Of a stretch of 64,000 nt of DNA, positions 1-7,697 are shown one piece after another (within the stretch, counting starts at the first letter, position 1; each line of letters starts with the position of its first letter). The notes under the pieces are model-generated. The model was not told the DNA's origin and did not search any database. It saw nothing but the letters and a program-made list of their open reading frames with translations. This stretch comes from Jannaschia seohaensis. Lineage in GTDB: Bacteria; Pseudomonadota; Alphaproteobacteria; Rhodobacterales; Rhodobacteraceae. Position numbers and translations under genes: made by a program. The stretch covers positions 744,001 to 808,000 of the forward strand of contig NZ_UETC01000001.1 of NCBI RefSeq assembly GCF_900116765.1, in the 5' to 3' direction.

Positions 1-1377
1 GTTCAACAGGTCCGTGGCGGAAGTCAGCAGATCCTCGACCGGCAGGGCCGCGAGCCGGTCGAGCATCCCCGAGGCGCTGGCCGCCAGGCTCGATTCCTCG
101 GCCGGTGCGCTGGGCAGAAGGGGTGTATCCGTCACACCGATCTCGATTCGGGCGGGCGGGGCGCCCGGCAACTCGACCAGCTCCACCGCGAGACTGCCGC
201 CGAAGAGGCCGGTCGCCGCCGGTCGGATGCGCAAGCCGTCGCGCACGAGATCGGTCAGGAAATCGATGCCCTGCAGCTCGCTCTGCATGTCCTCGAGGCC
301 CATCTTGGCCGGTTGCAGCGAGAGAACCGCCAGAAGCTGCACCACCCCCGTCGGATCGTCGGGGCGCACGAAACCGGTGATCGACGCCACGCTGCCAACG
401 CGCGCGCCCTGATAGCGCACCGGGGCCCCCGCGCTCAGCCCCTGGGTCGAGGACGGGAACAGCACCGAGACCAGGACGGAGCGTTGATCGGGCGACTCGA
501 AGGTGGAGGCACGCGCAGCCTCCAGATCCGAGAAGATGGCGTAGACATGGCCCGGCCCGACCTCGGTCCCGCCTGAAATCAGCGTATCGAAGTTGAGCCC
601 GCCCTCCACCAGCGTGGCGAGGGAGCCGATATTCAGCTCCACCCCGCCCGCGCCGACATCCACCGAAACGCCCGACGCGTCCCAGAAGCGGGTCGCGGTG
701 GACAACTGCCGATCATAGGGCGCGCGCACGAAGGCGTCGATCCGGATCTCGGAGCCGTCGGGCGACAGGCGCGGTTGCGCGACCTCTCCGACCTCAATGC
801 CGCGGTAGAGGATGGGCGCTCCGGGGCCAAGGCGCGAGCTTTCGCGCGTGGTCAGCACGATGGCGGTGCCTTCGACGTCGGGCGGCACGATCGGCGCACG
901 TTCGTCGCCCAGGAAGGCGGTTTGTGGCGTCCCGATCTCGCTGTCCCAGGTGCCCTGGATATAGGTGCCCGACAGGATGGTGTTCAGCCCCTCGACCCCG
1001 CGGGTCGTTACTTCGGGCTGGACGACCCAAAAGGACGCGCTCTCGTCGAGATAGGGGGCGATGTTGCGGGAGACGCGGACATAGACGTTGACCTGGCTCA
1101 GGTCCGAGGAAAACCCGACATCCTCGACCACGCCCACCGTCACCTCGCGGAAGCGAAGCGTGGTCTGCCCGATCTCGACCCCGCTTGCATCCGGGAAGGC
1201 GATGGCCACCAGCACGCCGCGATTGGCATAGGACTGATAGGCGATGGCGAGGGCGATGATCACCGCCACGATCGGCACCAGCCACACGGCCGAGACCATG
1301 CCGCGCCGACGGCGCGGGCGTTCGTAGTCGGGAGGCGGCGGCCGGGAGGCGTCCGCGGGCGGAGGCGTGTCAGTCAT
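1..1377 (-). CDS. pqiB: PqiB/MlaD-type MCE transport protein (partial, 3' end outside window)
   Basis: Only the first 459 codons are present; the gene runs off the left edge. The start ATG overlaps the stop of the upstream pqiA-like gene (ATGACTGA arrangement), which fixes the start. After a Pro/Arg-rich cytoplasmic leader there is one membrane segment (about residues 27-47), then three visible MlaD/MCE modules: about 53-150, 168-250 and 298-405, each with the family's V-x-F/Y ... G-x-P-V/I-x-Y-R/Q-G-x-x-V-G pattern (YRGIEVGEV near 191, YQGARVGSV near 322). Three MCE modules plus an N-terminal anchor is the PqiB layout. In E. coli PqiB forms a periplasmic tube for lipid movement between inner and outer membranes. 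It is last in the tamA-tamB-pqiA-pqiA-pqiB operon; a pqiC lipoprotein gene could follow outside the window but cannot be seen. Confidence 0.9.
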   Translation of the reverse strand, partial: MTDTPPPADASRPPPPDYERPRRRRGMVSAVWLVPIVAVIIALAIAYQSYANRGVLVAIAFPDASGVEIGQTTLRFREVTVGVVEDVGFSSDLSQVNVYVRVSRNIAPYLDESASFWVVQPEVTTRGVEGLNTILSGTYIQGTWDSEIGTPQTAFLGDERAPIVPPDVEGTAIVLTTRESSRLGPGAPILYRGIEVGEVAQPRLSPDGSEIRIDAFVRAPYDRQLSTATRFWDASGVSVDVGAGGVELNIGSLATLVEGGLNFDTLISGGTEVGPGHVYAIFSDLEAARASTFESPDQRSVLVSVLFPSSTQGLSAGAPVRYQGARVGSVASITGFVRPDDPTGVVQLLAVLSLQPAKMGLEDMQSELQGIDFLTDLVRDGLRIRPAATGLFGGSLAVELVELPGAPPARIEIGVTDTPLLPSAPAEESSLAASASGMLDRLAALPVEDLLTSATDLLN

Positions 1378-2023
1378 TCGAAAGCGTCTTGATCCGGTCC
1401 CAGATGGCGCGGCTGTCGAAGCTGAGCGCAGACAGCATCGTGAAGACAACCGAAAGCGCAAAGCAAACCGCCGCGATCCCTGGATTGATCGTAGCGATGA
1501 GGTCGAACTGCACCAATGCGACCAAAATAGCCACTACGAAGACGTCGATCATCGACCAGCGGCCGATCCACTCCACGAATTCGAACAGATGCAGCAGATG
1601 CTTGGGCTTGGTGCGGTGCCCGCGCTGCACCAGGATGGCGAGATAAGCGATGGCCACGAACTTGCCCACGGGGATCATCACCGAGGCGAAGAACACGATA
1701 CCGGCCACCCCGTAGGAGCCGTAATGCAGAAGTTCGATCACCCCGCCGACGATCGTCGCCTCGGAGGCGCGGCCCACGGTCGAGGTGATCAGCATCGGGT
1801 AGGTGTTGGCCGGGATGAAAAGCAATGCACCCGCCAGCCACCACGCCCAGACCCGTTGCAGCGCGCCCGGGTCGCGGCTGCTGAGCCGCGCGCCGCAGCG
1901 CGGGCAGCGCTCGTCCGCCGCCTCGCAGACACGGGTGCACTGGCGGCAGCCGACCAGCCCCGCCTCGCGTGCCGTGAGCGTCGGCGCGCTCAGCGCCGCG
2001 TCGCCGTGTCCAGGGCCGTCCAT
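1370..2023 (-). CDS. pqiA: PqiA-type membrane protein, second half-size copy
   Basis: 217 aa. The N-terminus carries a cysteine cluster typical of PqiA (Cys at about 26, 29, 33, 40 and 43, in C-x2-C and CPRC arrangement), probably a zinc or redox ribbon, followed by about four hydrophobic segments, one after WWLAGALLFIPANTYPML (about 61-78). This corresponds to one of the two PqiA domains that E. coli carries in a single protein of roughly 417 aa. The ATG at 2023 lies inside the 3' end of the preceding copy (34-bp overlap), in a different frame. The hydrophobic sequence upstream in this frame is only a shadow of the first copy, so the long upstream extension is rejected. It probably works with PqiB, supplying the inner-membrane part of the lipid transporter. 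Start choice is moderately certain. Confidence 0.82.
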   Translation of the reverse strand: MDGPGHGDAALSAPTLTAREAGLVGCRQCTRVCEAADERCPRCGARLSSRDPGALQRVWAWWLAGALLFIPANTYPMLITSTVGRASEATIVGGVIELLHYGSYGVAGIVFFASVMIPVGKFVAIAYLAILVQRGHRTKPKHLLHLFEFVEWIGRWSMIDVFVVAILVALVQFDLIATINPGIAAVCFALSVVFTMLSALSFDSRAIWDRIKTLSND

Positions 2024-2613
2024 ACCGAATGCTTGCTCATTTGCGTGTCCTTCAGCGCGGTTATGATGACGATCGCGGCGAAGGACCAGAAGGCCGGTCC
2101 CATCGAAAGCGTCGCGAGATCGGCGAGTTTCACCAAAGCCACGGCCACGCCGACCATGAAGATCTCGGCCATCGCCCACGGCTTGAGGATTTCGGCATAG
2201 CGCAAGGCCCGCGCCGCCCCCGGCCAGGGCGTGCGGTCGACCGACAGCGGCCCAAGCGCCCAGATCAGCAGCCCGAGCCGCGCCACCGGCAGCACGATGA
2301 CAAAGGCGGCGACCGCGATGGACAGGGGAGCCATGATCCCCTGGCTGAAACTCATCACCGTCTCGAAGACCGAGGCGCGGCTGTCGAAGACGCCGGTGCG
2401 GAGTTCGAGGAATGGATAGAAAACGACGATGGTCATCAGCACCAGCGCGGTCGAGGCCAGAACGACGATATGCAGGATCGCCTGGGGCTTGCCGTTGGCG
2501 ATGACCGTGCCGCAGCGGATGCAACGGGCTTTCTCGCCCGTGGCCGGTTCTCTCGTGAGGTGATGGAGCGCGTCGCAGACGGGGCAACAGACCATATCTG
2601 GCGACGCGCGCAT
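1990..2613 (-). CDS. pqiA: PqiA-type membrane protein, first half-size copy
   Basis: 207 aa. Starts MRASPDMVCCPVC; Cys 9, 10 and 13 and Cys 31 and 34 form a paired-cysteine ribbon like that in PqiA proteins, then about four transmembrane stretches (roughly 45-65, 90-120, 150-170, 178-192). The ATG shares one base with the tamB stop (TGATG), implying translational coupling. Together with the next gene it supplies the two domains that E. coli PqiA has in one chain, so the pqiA function appears split in two. Expected role: inner-membrane partner of the PqiB MCE tube. A paraquat response is known for E. coli pqi genes but nothing here shows that regulation. Confidence 0.85.
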   Translation of the reverse strand: MRASPDMVCCPVCDALHHLTREPATGEKARCIRCGTVIANGKPQAILHIVVLASTALVLMTIVVFYPFLELRTGVFDSRASVFETVMSFSQGIMAPLSIAVAAFVIVLPVARLGLLIWALGPLSVDRTPWPGAARALRYAEILKPWAMAEIFMVGVAVALVKLADLATLSMGPAFWSFAAIVIITALKDTQMSKHSVWTALDTATRR

Positions 2614-5600
2614 CAGTAATCCCGCTCGAAGAAGACACCCAGGCTGCTCTCGCTCGTGGCGCCGGTTGTGCCGCGCAGGGTGAGGCTGGGCGTCAGGTCG
2701 ACGTTGAGCGAGATCTCCGCCTCCCCTTTTTGGTCGACCTGCACCGAGGTGTAGACGTTGTCGGAGATATACTTACCCGCGCGCACTGCGGTGTTGCCCT
2801 CCGAGTCCGTCGTCACGTCGAGATCGTCCAGGCCCGCGCCGCCGCGCAGCCGCTCCAAGAGACCGCCGCTGCCCCGCCCGGCCAGCACCGCGACGGAGTC
2901 GGCCAGTTGCAGCGCCTGAAGGGCAGACAATTCGCTCAGATCGCGTCCGAAGAAGACCTGCGCCAGGATTTCCTCCTGCGGGGCTTCGGGGGAGGAGAGG
3001 AAACTGACCGAGATATCGTCGGCCGGCCCCTCGACCACGATGGAGGCCGTCAGTGTCTCCGCTTCGGTGATGGCGACGAGACGGATGAACGGCACGAAGT
3101 CGCCCTGGAAGGTGATGGCGCCTTCGTCCAGGTTGAAGCGTTGCTGGAGGATGTCGAGCCGTCCGCGCACCAGCTCGAACCCGCCCGAGGTCACGATATT
3201 GGCCGTCGTCCCCGTGATGCGCAGATCCCCCCCCAGTTCGGCATCGAGGCCCCGGCCCCGCACGAAAATCCTGCCGGGGGCTCGGACGGCCACGTTCAAT
3301 CCATAGACCGGACCGCTCGCGGCGGCGGCGGTGGCCTCCGCGCGCGATGCGGCATCCTGTCCGGCCCGGACCAGCGTGCGCTGCACGGGGCGGGTGGTGC
3401 CGAGATGGTCGATAGGCGGCAACTCCCCGACCGAGGTGATGCCCGAGGACGGAACCGCGATCTCCGCCTCGGGGATCAGGATGTCGCCGGTGATCGTGGC
3501 GCCGCCGGTCAGCGGGCCGGCCACCCCGATCTCGGCGGTGATCCGCGCCGTATAAAGGCTGGGATCGGCGATGGTGCCGTCGAACCGCACGGCCAGATCG
3601 GCGGCGAAGGGCGGCGCGAGGCCCACCGGACCGGAGATCGTCAGGTCTCCGCCGGTCTCCACATCGGCCCGAAGGTCGATCACCGCCTGCGCGCCGGTCA
3701 GCCGGATGGTGGCGGTGATCCCGTCGAGGCTGTTGCGCAGGGTCGGAAGGACGAGGTTGGACCCTTCGGTCGTGATCGTGCCCGTGACCGAACTCAGCGC
3801 CGGCGGGCCGGCGATGGCGAGGTCGAAGCGGGCCGTCCCCGACAGGCGCTGCGGCGCCACGAACGGGTTGGCGAGGCCCAGGGGCGCGGTTCCAGCCACG
3901 GTCAGGTCCAGCGCCCCGCCGGTCGAGACCAGCCCCGCGACATCGGCCCGCGTTCCGCCGGGGCCGCCCACATCCAGGTCGAGCCGGTAATCCGCGCCGA
4001 CCTGGCTCACCTGACCGCGCGCGCTGACCGGACCCGAGATGTCGGGCACGATGCGCGAGATTTCGGGCATCAGGAGGTTCACCTCCACATCCACCGGCGC
4101 CCCGGCCACGACGCCCGAGATGTCGATGGCTCCTCCGAGCGGCCCGCTCGAGACGATGGCGGCCCGCCAGACGCCATCCCGCTGGGTGGCCTCGATCTGC
4201 GCGTTGACTGGCCCGGCCAGTTGCGGCGCCACGCGGGAACTATCGGGCAGGCGGATGCTGGCCTCGATGTCGGCGCTCTCGGCGCCCAGCGTGGCGTCGG
4301 CCGAGATCGTGCCGCCGAACGGCCCCTGGCTGTCGAGATCGACCGTCCAGGTTCCCGCCACCTGACGCGCGACGATATCGGCGTCGAGCGGGCCGTTGAG
4401 TTGCGGCGCGATGACGGAGCTGTCGGGCAGGCGCAGGCGCAGATTGGCCTCGGCATCCTGCCCGTCCAGGCGGGCCGTGCCCACGGCGGTGCCGTTGAAG
4501 GGCAGGTCGGCGTCGAAATCCACGGACCAGACGCCGCCGGTCTGCGCGGCGTCCAGATCGGCTGTTAGCGGCCCGGAGAGGCGCGGCGACAGCACCGAGG
4601 AATCGGGGATGCGCACATCGGCGACCATCTGGGCCCCGTCTTCGGGCAGGCGCGCCGTCGCAACGACGCTTGCCCCCAACGGACCGGCCGCATCGAGATC
4701 GGCCTCCCACACGCCCGCGACCTGGCGCGCGTCGAGATCGACGGTCAAAGGACCGGAGAGGCGCGGGTCGATCGCGCCCACATTCGGCACGCGGACATCC
4801 GCCGTCACCTGGGCGCCGTTTGCGGGCAGGCTGGCGCGCGCGGTGACGGTCGCGCCGAACGGGCCGAAGGCGTCGAGATCGGCGGACCACACCCCGTCTC
4901 GCTGGCGCGCCTGCGCCTCCACCGTCAATGGGCCCTCCAACTGGCCCGCGATGGCGGATGCGTCGGGGATGCGGATCGTGGCATCGACCTCGGGGCCCGC
5001 TTCGGGCAGGCGGGCCATGACGTTTAGCGCGGCCGCGTAGGGGCCGGTGCCGGTCACATCGACCTGCCAGCCCTCGGGCGCCTGCACTGCCATGCCGGAG
5101 ATATCGAGCCCGCCCGGAACGGCGGCCACCACTTGAGACAGGTCGGGCAGGGTCAGCGCGAAGTCGATGGCCAACGGCGTGTCGGTCAGCACCGTCTCGA
5201 CGGTGGCCACGGCGTCGTAGGGGCCCGACGCGCGCATCTCCGCCTGCCAGTCGCCGCCGATCTGCGCCACACTGCCGTCGAGCGAGAGCGTGCCCTCGAC
5301 CTGCGGGGCAAAGGCCTCGACCCGGGGCACGGTGACGGCGATATCCAGCCGGGGCGCGTTGCCGGTCAGCGGGCCGCTGGCCCGGATCACGACATCCTCG
5401 GGGCCATCGATGCGGGTGTCGGTCGACCAGACCGCGCCCCTTTGGCGAACGGTTCCCGACAACTCCACCGGCGCGGCAAGCGCGGGAAGGGCGGCCAGCG
5501 CCGGAACCGGGGCGGTCGGGTCGGGCAGGTGGGCGGAGTAGGAGATCTCGGGCGTCTCGCCGGTGACGACCCCCTCGACCCGGGCGGTCACGGCCCAAGG

Positions 5601-7697
5601 CCCCGCCGCATCGGCGCGGATGTTCCAGAGCCCGCCATCGTCCACGAAGGCCCGGCCCTCGGCCGTGACGCCACCGGGAATGCCGGGGGCGAAGGGGGCA
5701 ATCTCGGGGACGGTCAGCGCGAAGGTCATATCCGCCAGCGGCCCGGTCAGCGTGCCGGCAGCCTCGGCGCGCACGCCCTGCGGCGCGGTGATCGTCGCGT
5801 TGCCCTGCCAGGCTCCGGTGTCGCCTTGGCCCAGGGCCAGGATCGCCCGCGTCTCGCCGGCAAGCCGGGGGTCGATGACCGCGCCATCGGCCAGAACGAC
5901 CTCAAGATCGACCTCGCTGAGCAACAGGGTGCCGGCCTCGCGCGCTGCGTTGGGGTCGTAAATCGCCAAATCGCCGGTGACCGTGACCTGCGCATTGGCG
6001 AGGTCGAGCGTTTCGAGAAACAGCCCGGTCGCATCCCGTCTCGCCTCGGCCGAAATCTGCGTGCGGCCTTCGAGCAGGCCGTCGGCCTGTGCGATCCCGG
6101 TGCGGAGGCCCTCCGCGGCGCCGGCGATCGCAAGGTCGAACGCACCGCCCACGGAGACGGCACCGTCCACGGAAAGCTCCGCCGCGCCGGCCAGAGCCTC
6201 CAACCCGGCCAGTTCGGCCACGCGGGTCATGTCGGGAACCCGGGCGGTCAGGTCCAGATCGAAGGGCAACTCGGCAGCCAGATCTACGGCGATGGCGCCA
6301 CCGGCCTCCAGCGCTGGCCCCGTGAAGGTCAGGTCGGCGATCCGCAGCGGCGCGTCCTGGCGCCAATCGAGTTCGGCCGAGACCGCGATGCGGTCGCCCA
6401 CGGCCTGCTGCAGGGCGGCATCGACAAAGGCCAGCCCCGCCGCTTCGACCGACAACCGGCCGGTCGCTGCCGTGACGACACCCTCCGCGCGCGAGATCCG
6501 TCCACGCGCCGCGATCTGAGCCGCGGTCAGCGCCACTTCGGGCTGATCGATCCCATCGACCGTCAGGTCGAGCGCCCAGTCCTCCGAAACGGTTTGGTCG
6601 TATTGCAGAACGAACCGGGCCCCGGCGACGCTGAGCGGCGTGGCGCTTGGCAGCAGCACGGGGCTGCCGTCCTGCGAGGCCAGCCGCCCCTCCATGTCGA
6701 GCAGGGAAGGCCAGCCATCGGCACCGAACGCGGCCGTGCCATCGAGCGTCAAGGCCCGGGTGCGCAAGGACAATTCGTTCAGGTCGGTGCCCCCTGACTC
6801 ACGCAGCAATCCGGCGGCGCGCAGGCTCACATCGTCGCCGAAAAAGGGCCGGTAGCGGGGGGCGAAAAGCGCGGTCACATCGCCGCCGATATCGACATCG
6901 AAGGCGCGTCCCTCGGCCGTGCCGCTCAGGGTGACGGCGCCGGCGAGGCGGTCCACCCCGTCGGAGGCCACCGCGATATCGGCCGAAAAATCGTCGAGCG
7001 GGCCGGCGCCCTGCACCGTCAATTCGATGGCGGGCGCCCCCGGGAGTTGCAGCAGGCTTGCCGCGATGCCCCCACGGGCCTCGTTCACATCCAGGTCGAC
7101 GGCAAGCAGCTCCGCTTCGGCCTCGAAGGAGGCATCGAGCGCGATCACGCCCTCGACCCCGTCCAGACGCCGCCCCTCCAGGCTGATCGCGCCGGAGCCT
7201 TCGACCAGCTGCGCGGACGCTTGCAGCGTCATCGCGAGGTCCTGGCCCAGCAGCGGGGCGCCAAGCTCGATCCGGTCGGCGCGGATGGACTGGATCTGCA
7301 CCGAAACCGGCAAGTCCGGCAGAGAGAAGCGGGACGCGCCCGGCTCCGGCAGCGCTTCGACACCTTCGGCGGGAAGGGGCGCGCGGTTGACCTGAATCAG
7401 CTCGGCCGTCAGCGCCTCCACCTCCAGCCGCCCCCGGAGCAGTGCCGAGCGTTTCCAGTCTAGCACCACGGATTCGAGCCGCAGCCAGGGCCCCTCGTCG
7501 TCCGAGATCGTGAGCGCCTCGAGCGTCGCCTCGGAGGAGAGCGCGCCCTCGAAGCCATCGAGCCGGACCGACAGGCCGGGCGCCGACAGATTGTCTTCGA
7601 TCAACCCGACGATGAAGCCGCGGTCGCGCTCTTCCTCGGCGTCCTGAGCAAAGGCGGGCGCGGCCAGAAGGGCCAGTGGAATGAGATATTTACGCAT
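2613..7697 (-). CDS. tamB: TamB, AsmA-like envelope-spanning translocation/lipid transport protein
   Basis: 1694 aa, longer than E. coli TamB (about 1259). The first about 18 residues (MRKYLIPLALLAAPAFA) look like a signal sequence, here apparently cleavable rather than a long anchor. The bulk is beta-rich, low in Cys, with periodic G/P-rich strands. Residues about 791-1270 form eight back-to-back units of exactly 60 aa, each beginning P-[DN]-x-[SG] and containing a GPL...G-x-W...GP-x-G core. The C-terminal about 350 residues match the DUF490/TamB domain, with the FxGxx...GRLDILQQRF and FFGRDLSEL motifs and a terminal ...FFERDY. Its start shares one base with the tamA stop, and the pqiA start shares one base with its stop. 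TamB spans the periplasm with TamA and is linked to outer-membrane protein assembly and phospholipid transport. Confidence 0.95.
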   Translation of the reverse strand: MRKYLIPLALLAAPAFAQDAEEERDRGFIVGLIEDNLSAPGLSVRLDGFEGALSSEATLEALTISDDEGPWLRLESVVLDWKRSALLRGRLEVEALTAELIQVNRAPLPAEGVEALPEPGASRFSLPDLPVSVQIQSIRADRIELGAPLLGQDLAMTLQASAQLVEGSGAISLEGRRLDGVEGVIALDASFEAEAELLAVDLDVNEARGGIAASLLQLPGAPAIELTVQGAGPLDDFSADIAVASDGVDRLAGAVTLSGTAEGRAFDVDIGGDVTALFAPRYRPFFGDDVSLRAAGLLRESGGTDLNELSLRTRALTLDGTAAFGADGWPSLLDMEGRLASQDGSPVLLPSATPLSVAGARFVLQYDQTVSEDWALDLTVDGIDQPEVALTAAQIAARGRISRAEGVVTAATGRLSVEAAGLAFVDAALQQAVGDRIAVSAELDWRQDAPLRIADLTFTGPALEAGGAIAVDLAAELPFDLDLTARVPDMTRVAELAGLEALAGAAELSVDGAVSVGGAFDLAIAGAAEGLRTGIAQADGLLEGRTQISAEARRDATGLFLETLDLANAQVTVTGDLAIYDPNAAREAGTLLLSEVDLEVVLADGAVIDPRLAGETRAILALGQGDTGAWQGNATITAPQGVRAEAAGTLTGPLADMTFALTVPEIAPFAPGIPGGVTAEGRAFVDDGGLWNIRADAAGPWAVTARVEGVVTGETPEISYSAHLPDPTAPVPALAALPALAAPVELSGTVRQRGAVWSTDTRIDGPEDVVIRASGPLTGNAPRLDIAVTVPRVEAFAPQVEGTLSLDGSVAQIGGDWQAEMRASGPYDAVATVETVLTDTPLAIDFALTLPDLSQVVAAVPGGLDISGMAVQAPEGWQVDVTGTGPYAAALNVMARLPEAGPEVDATIRIPDASAIAGQLEGPLTVEAQARQRDGVWSADLDAFGPFGATVTARASLPANGAQVTADVRVPNVGAIDPRLSGPLTVDLDARQVAGVWEADLDAAGPLGASVVATARLPEDGAQMVADVRIPDSSVLSPRLSGPLTADLDAAQTGGVWSVDFDADLPFNGTAVGTARLDGQDAEANLRLRLPDSSVIAPQLNGPLDADIVARQVAGTWTVDLDSQGPFGGTISADATLGAESADIEASIRLPDSSRVAPQLAGPVNAQIEATQRDGVWRAAIVSSGPLGGAIDISGVVAGAPVDVEVNLLMPEISRIVPDISGPVSARGQVSQVGADYRLDLDVGGPGGTRADVAGLVSTGGALDLTVAGTAPLGLANPFVAPQRLSGTARFDLAIAGPPALSSVTGTITTEGSNLVLPTLRNSLDGITATIRLTGAQAVIDLRADVETGGDLTISGPVGLAPPFAADLAVRFDGTIADPSLYTARITAEIGVAGPLTGGATITGDILIPEAEIAVPSSGITSVGELPPIDHLGTTRPVQRTLVRAGQDAASRAEATAAAASGPVYGLNVAVRAPGRIFVRGRGLDAELGGDLRITGTTANIVTSGGFELVRGRLDILQQRFNLDEGAITFQGDFVPFIRLVAITEAETLTASIVVEGPADDISVSFLSSPEAPQEEILAQVFFGRDLSELSALQALQLADSVAVLAGRGSGGLLERLRGGAGLDDLDVTTDSEGNTAVRAGKYISDNVYTSVQVDQKGEAEISLNVDLTPSLTLRGTTGATSESSLGVFFERDY
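3888..5327 (-). repeat. Eight 180-bp in-frame repeats inside tamB
   Basis: Eight consecutive 180-nt units encode 60-aa repeats with no length variation, starting (minus strand) at 5327, 5147, 4967, 4787, 4607, 4427, 4247 and 4067. Shared core: P-D-x-S at position 1, G-P-L at 12-14, G-V-W at about 25-27, D-L-D at about 30-32, G-P-[FL]-G at 35-38, A-x-L-x at about 45. Units 3-6 are the most alike (for example RLSGPLTVDLDARQVAGVW against RLSGPLTADLDAAQTGGVW). Two weaker units of 61 and 66 aa lie upstream (about 5525-5710 and 5328-5525). The repeats probably form rungs of the TamB beta-taco. Confidence 0.85.

Noticed and set aside
2730-4568. Long plus-strand open frame (612 aa) opposite tamB
   Set aside because: It is antisense to the highly GC-biased tamB repeats; the product is Arg/Gly/His/Asp rich with no motif, as expected from a shadow frame.
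3888-5327. CRISPR-like or DNA-level repeat array
   Set aside because: The 180-bp periodicity is protein-coding in frame throughout and diverges at DNA level; there are no short identical repeats with unique spacers.
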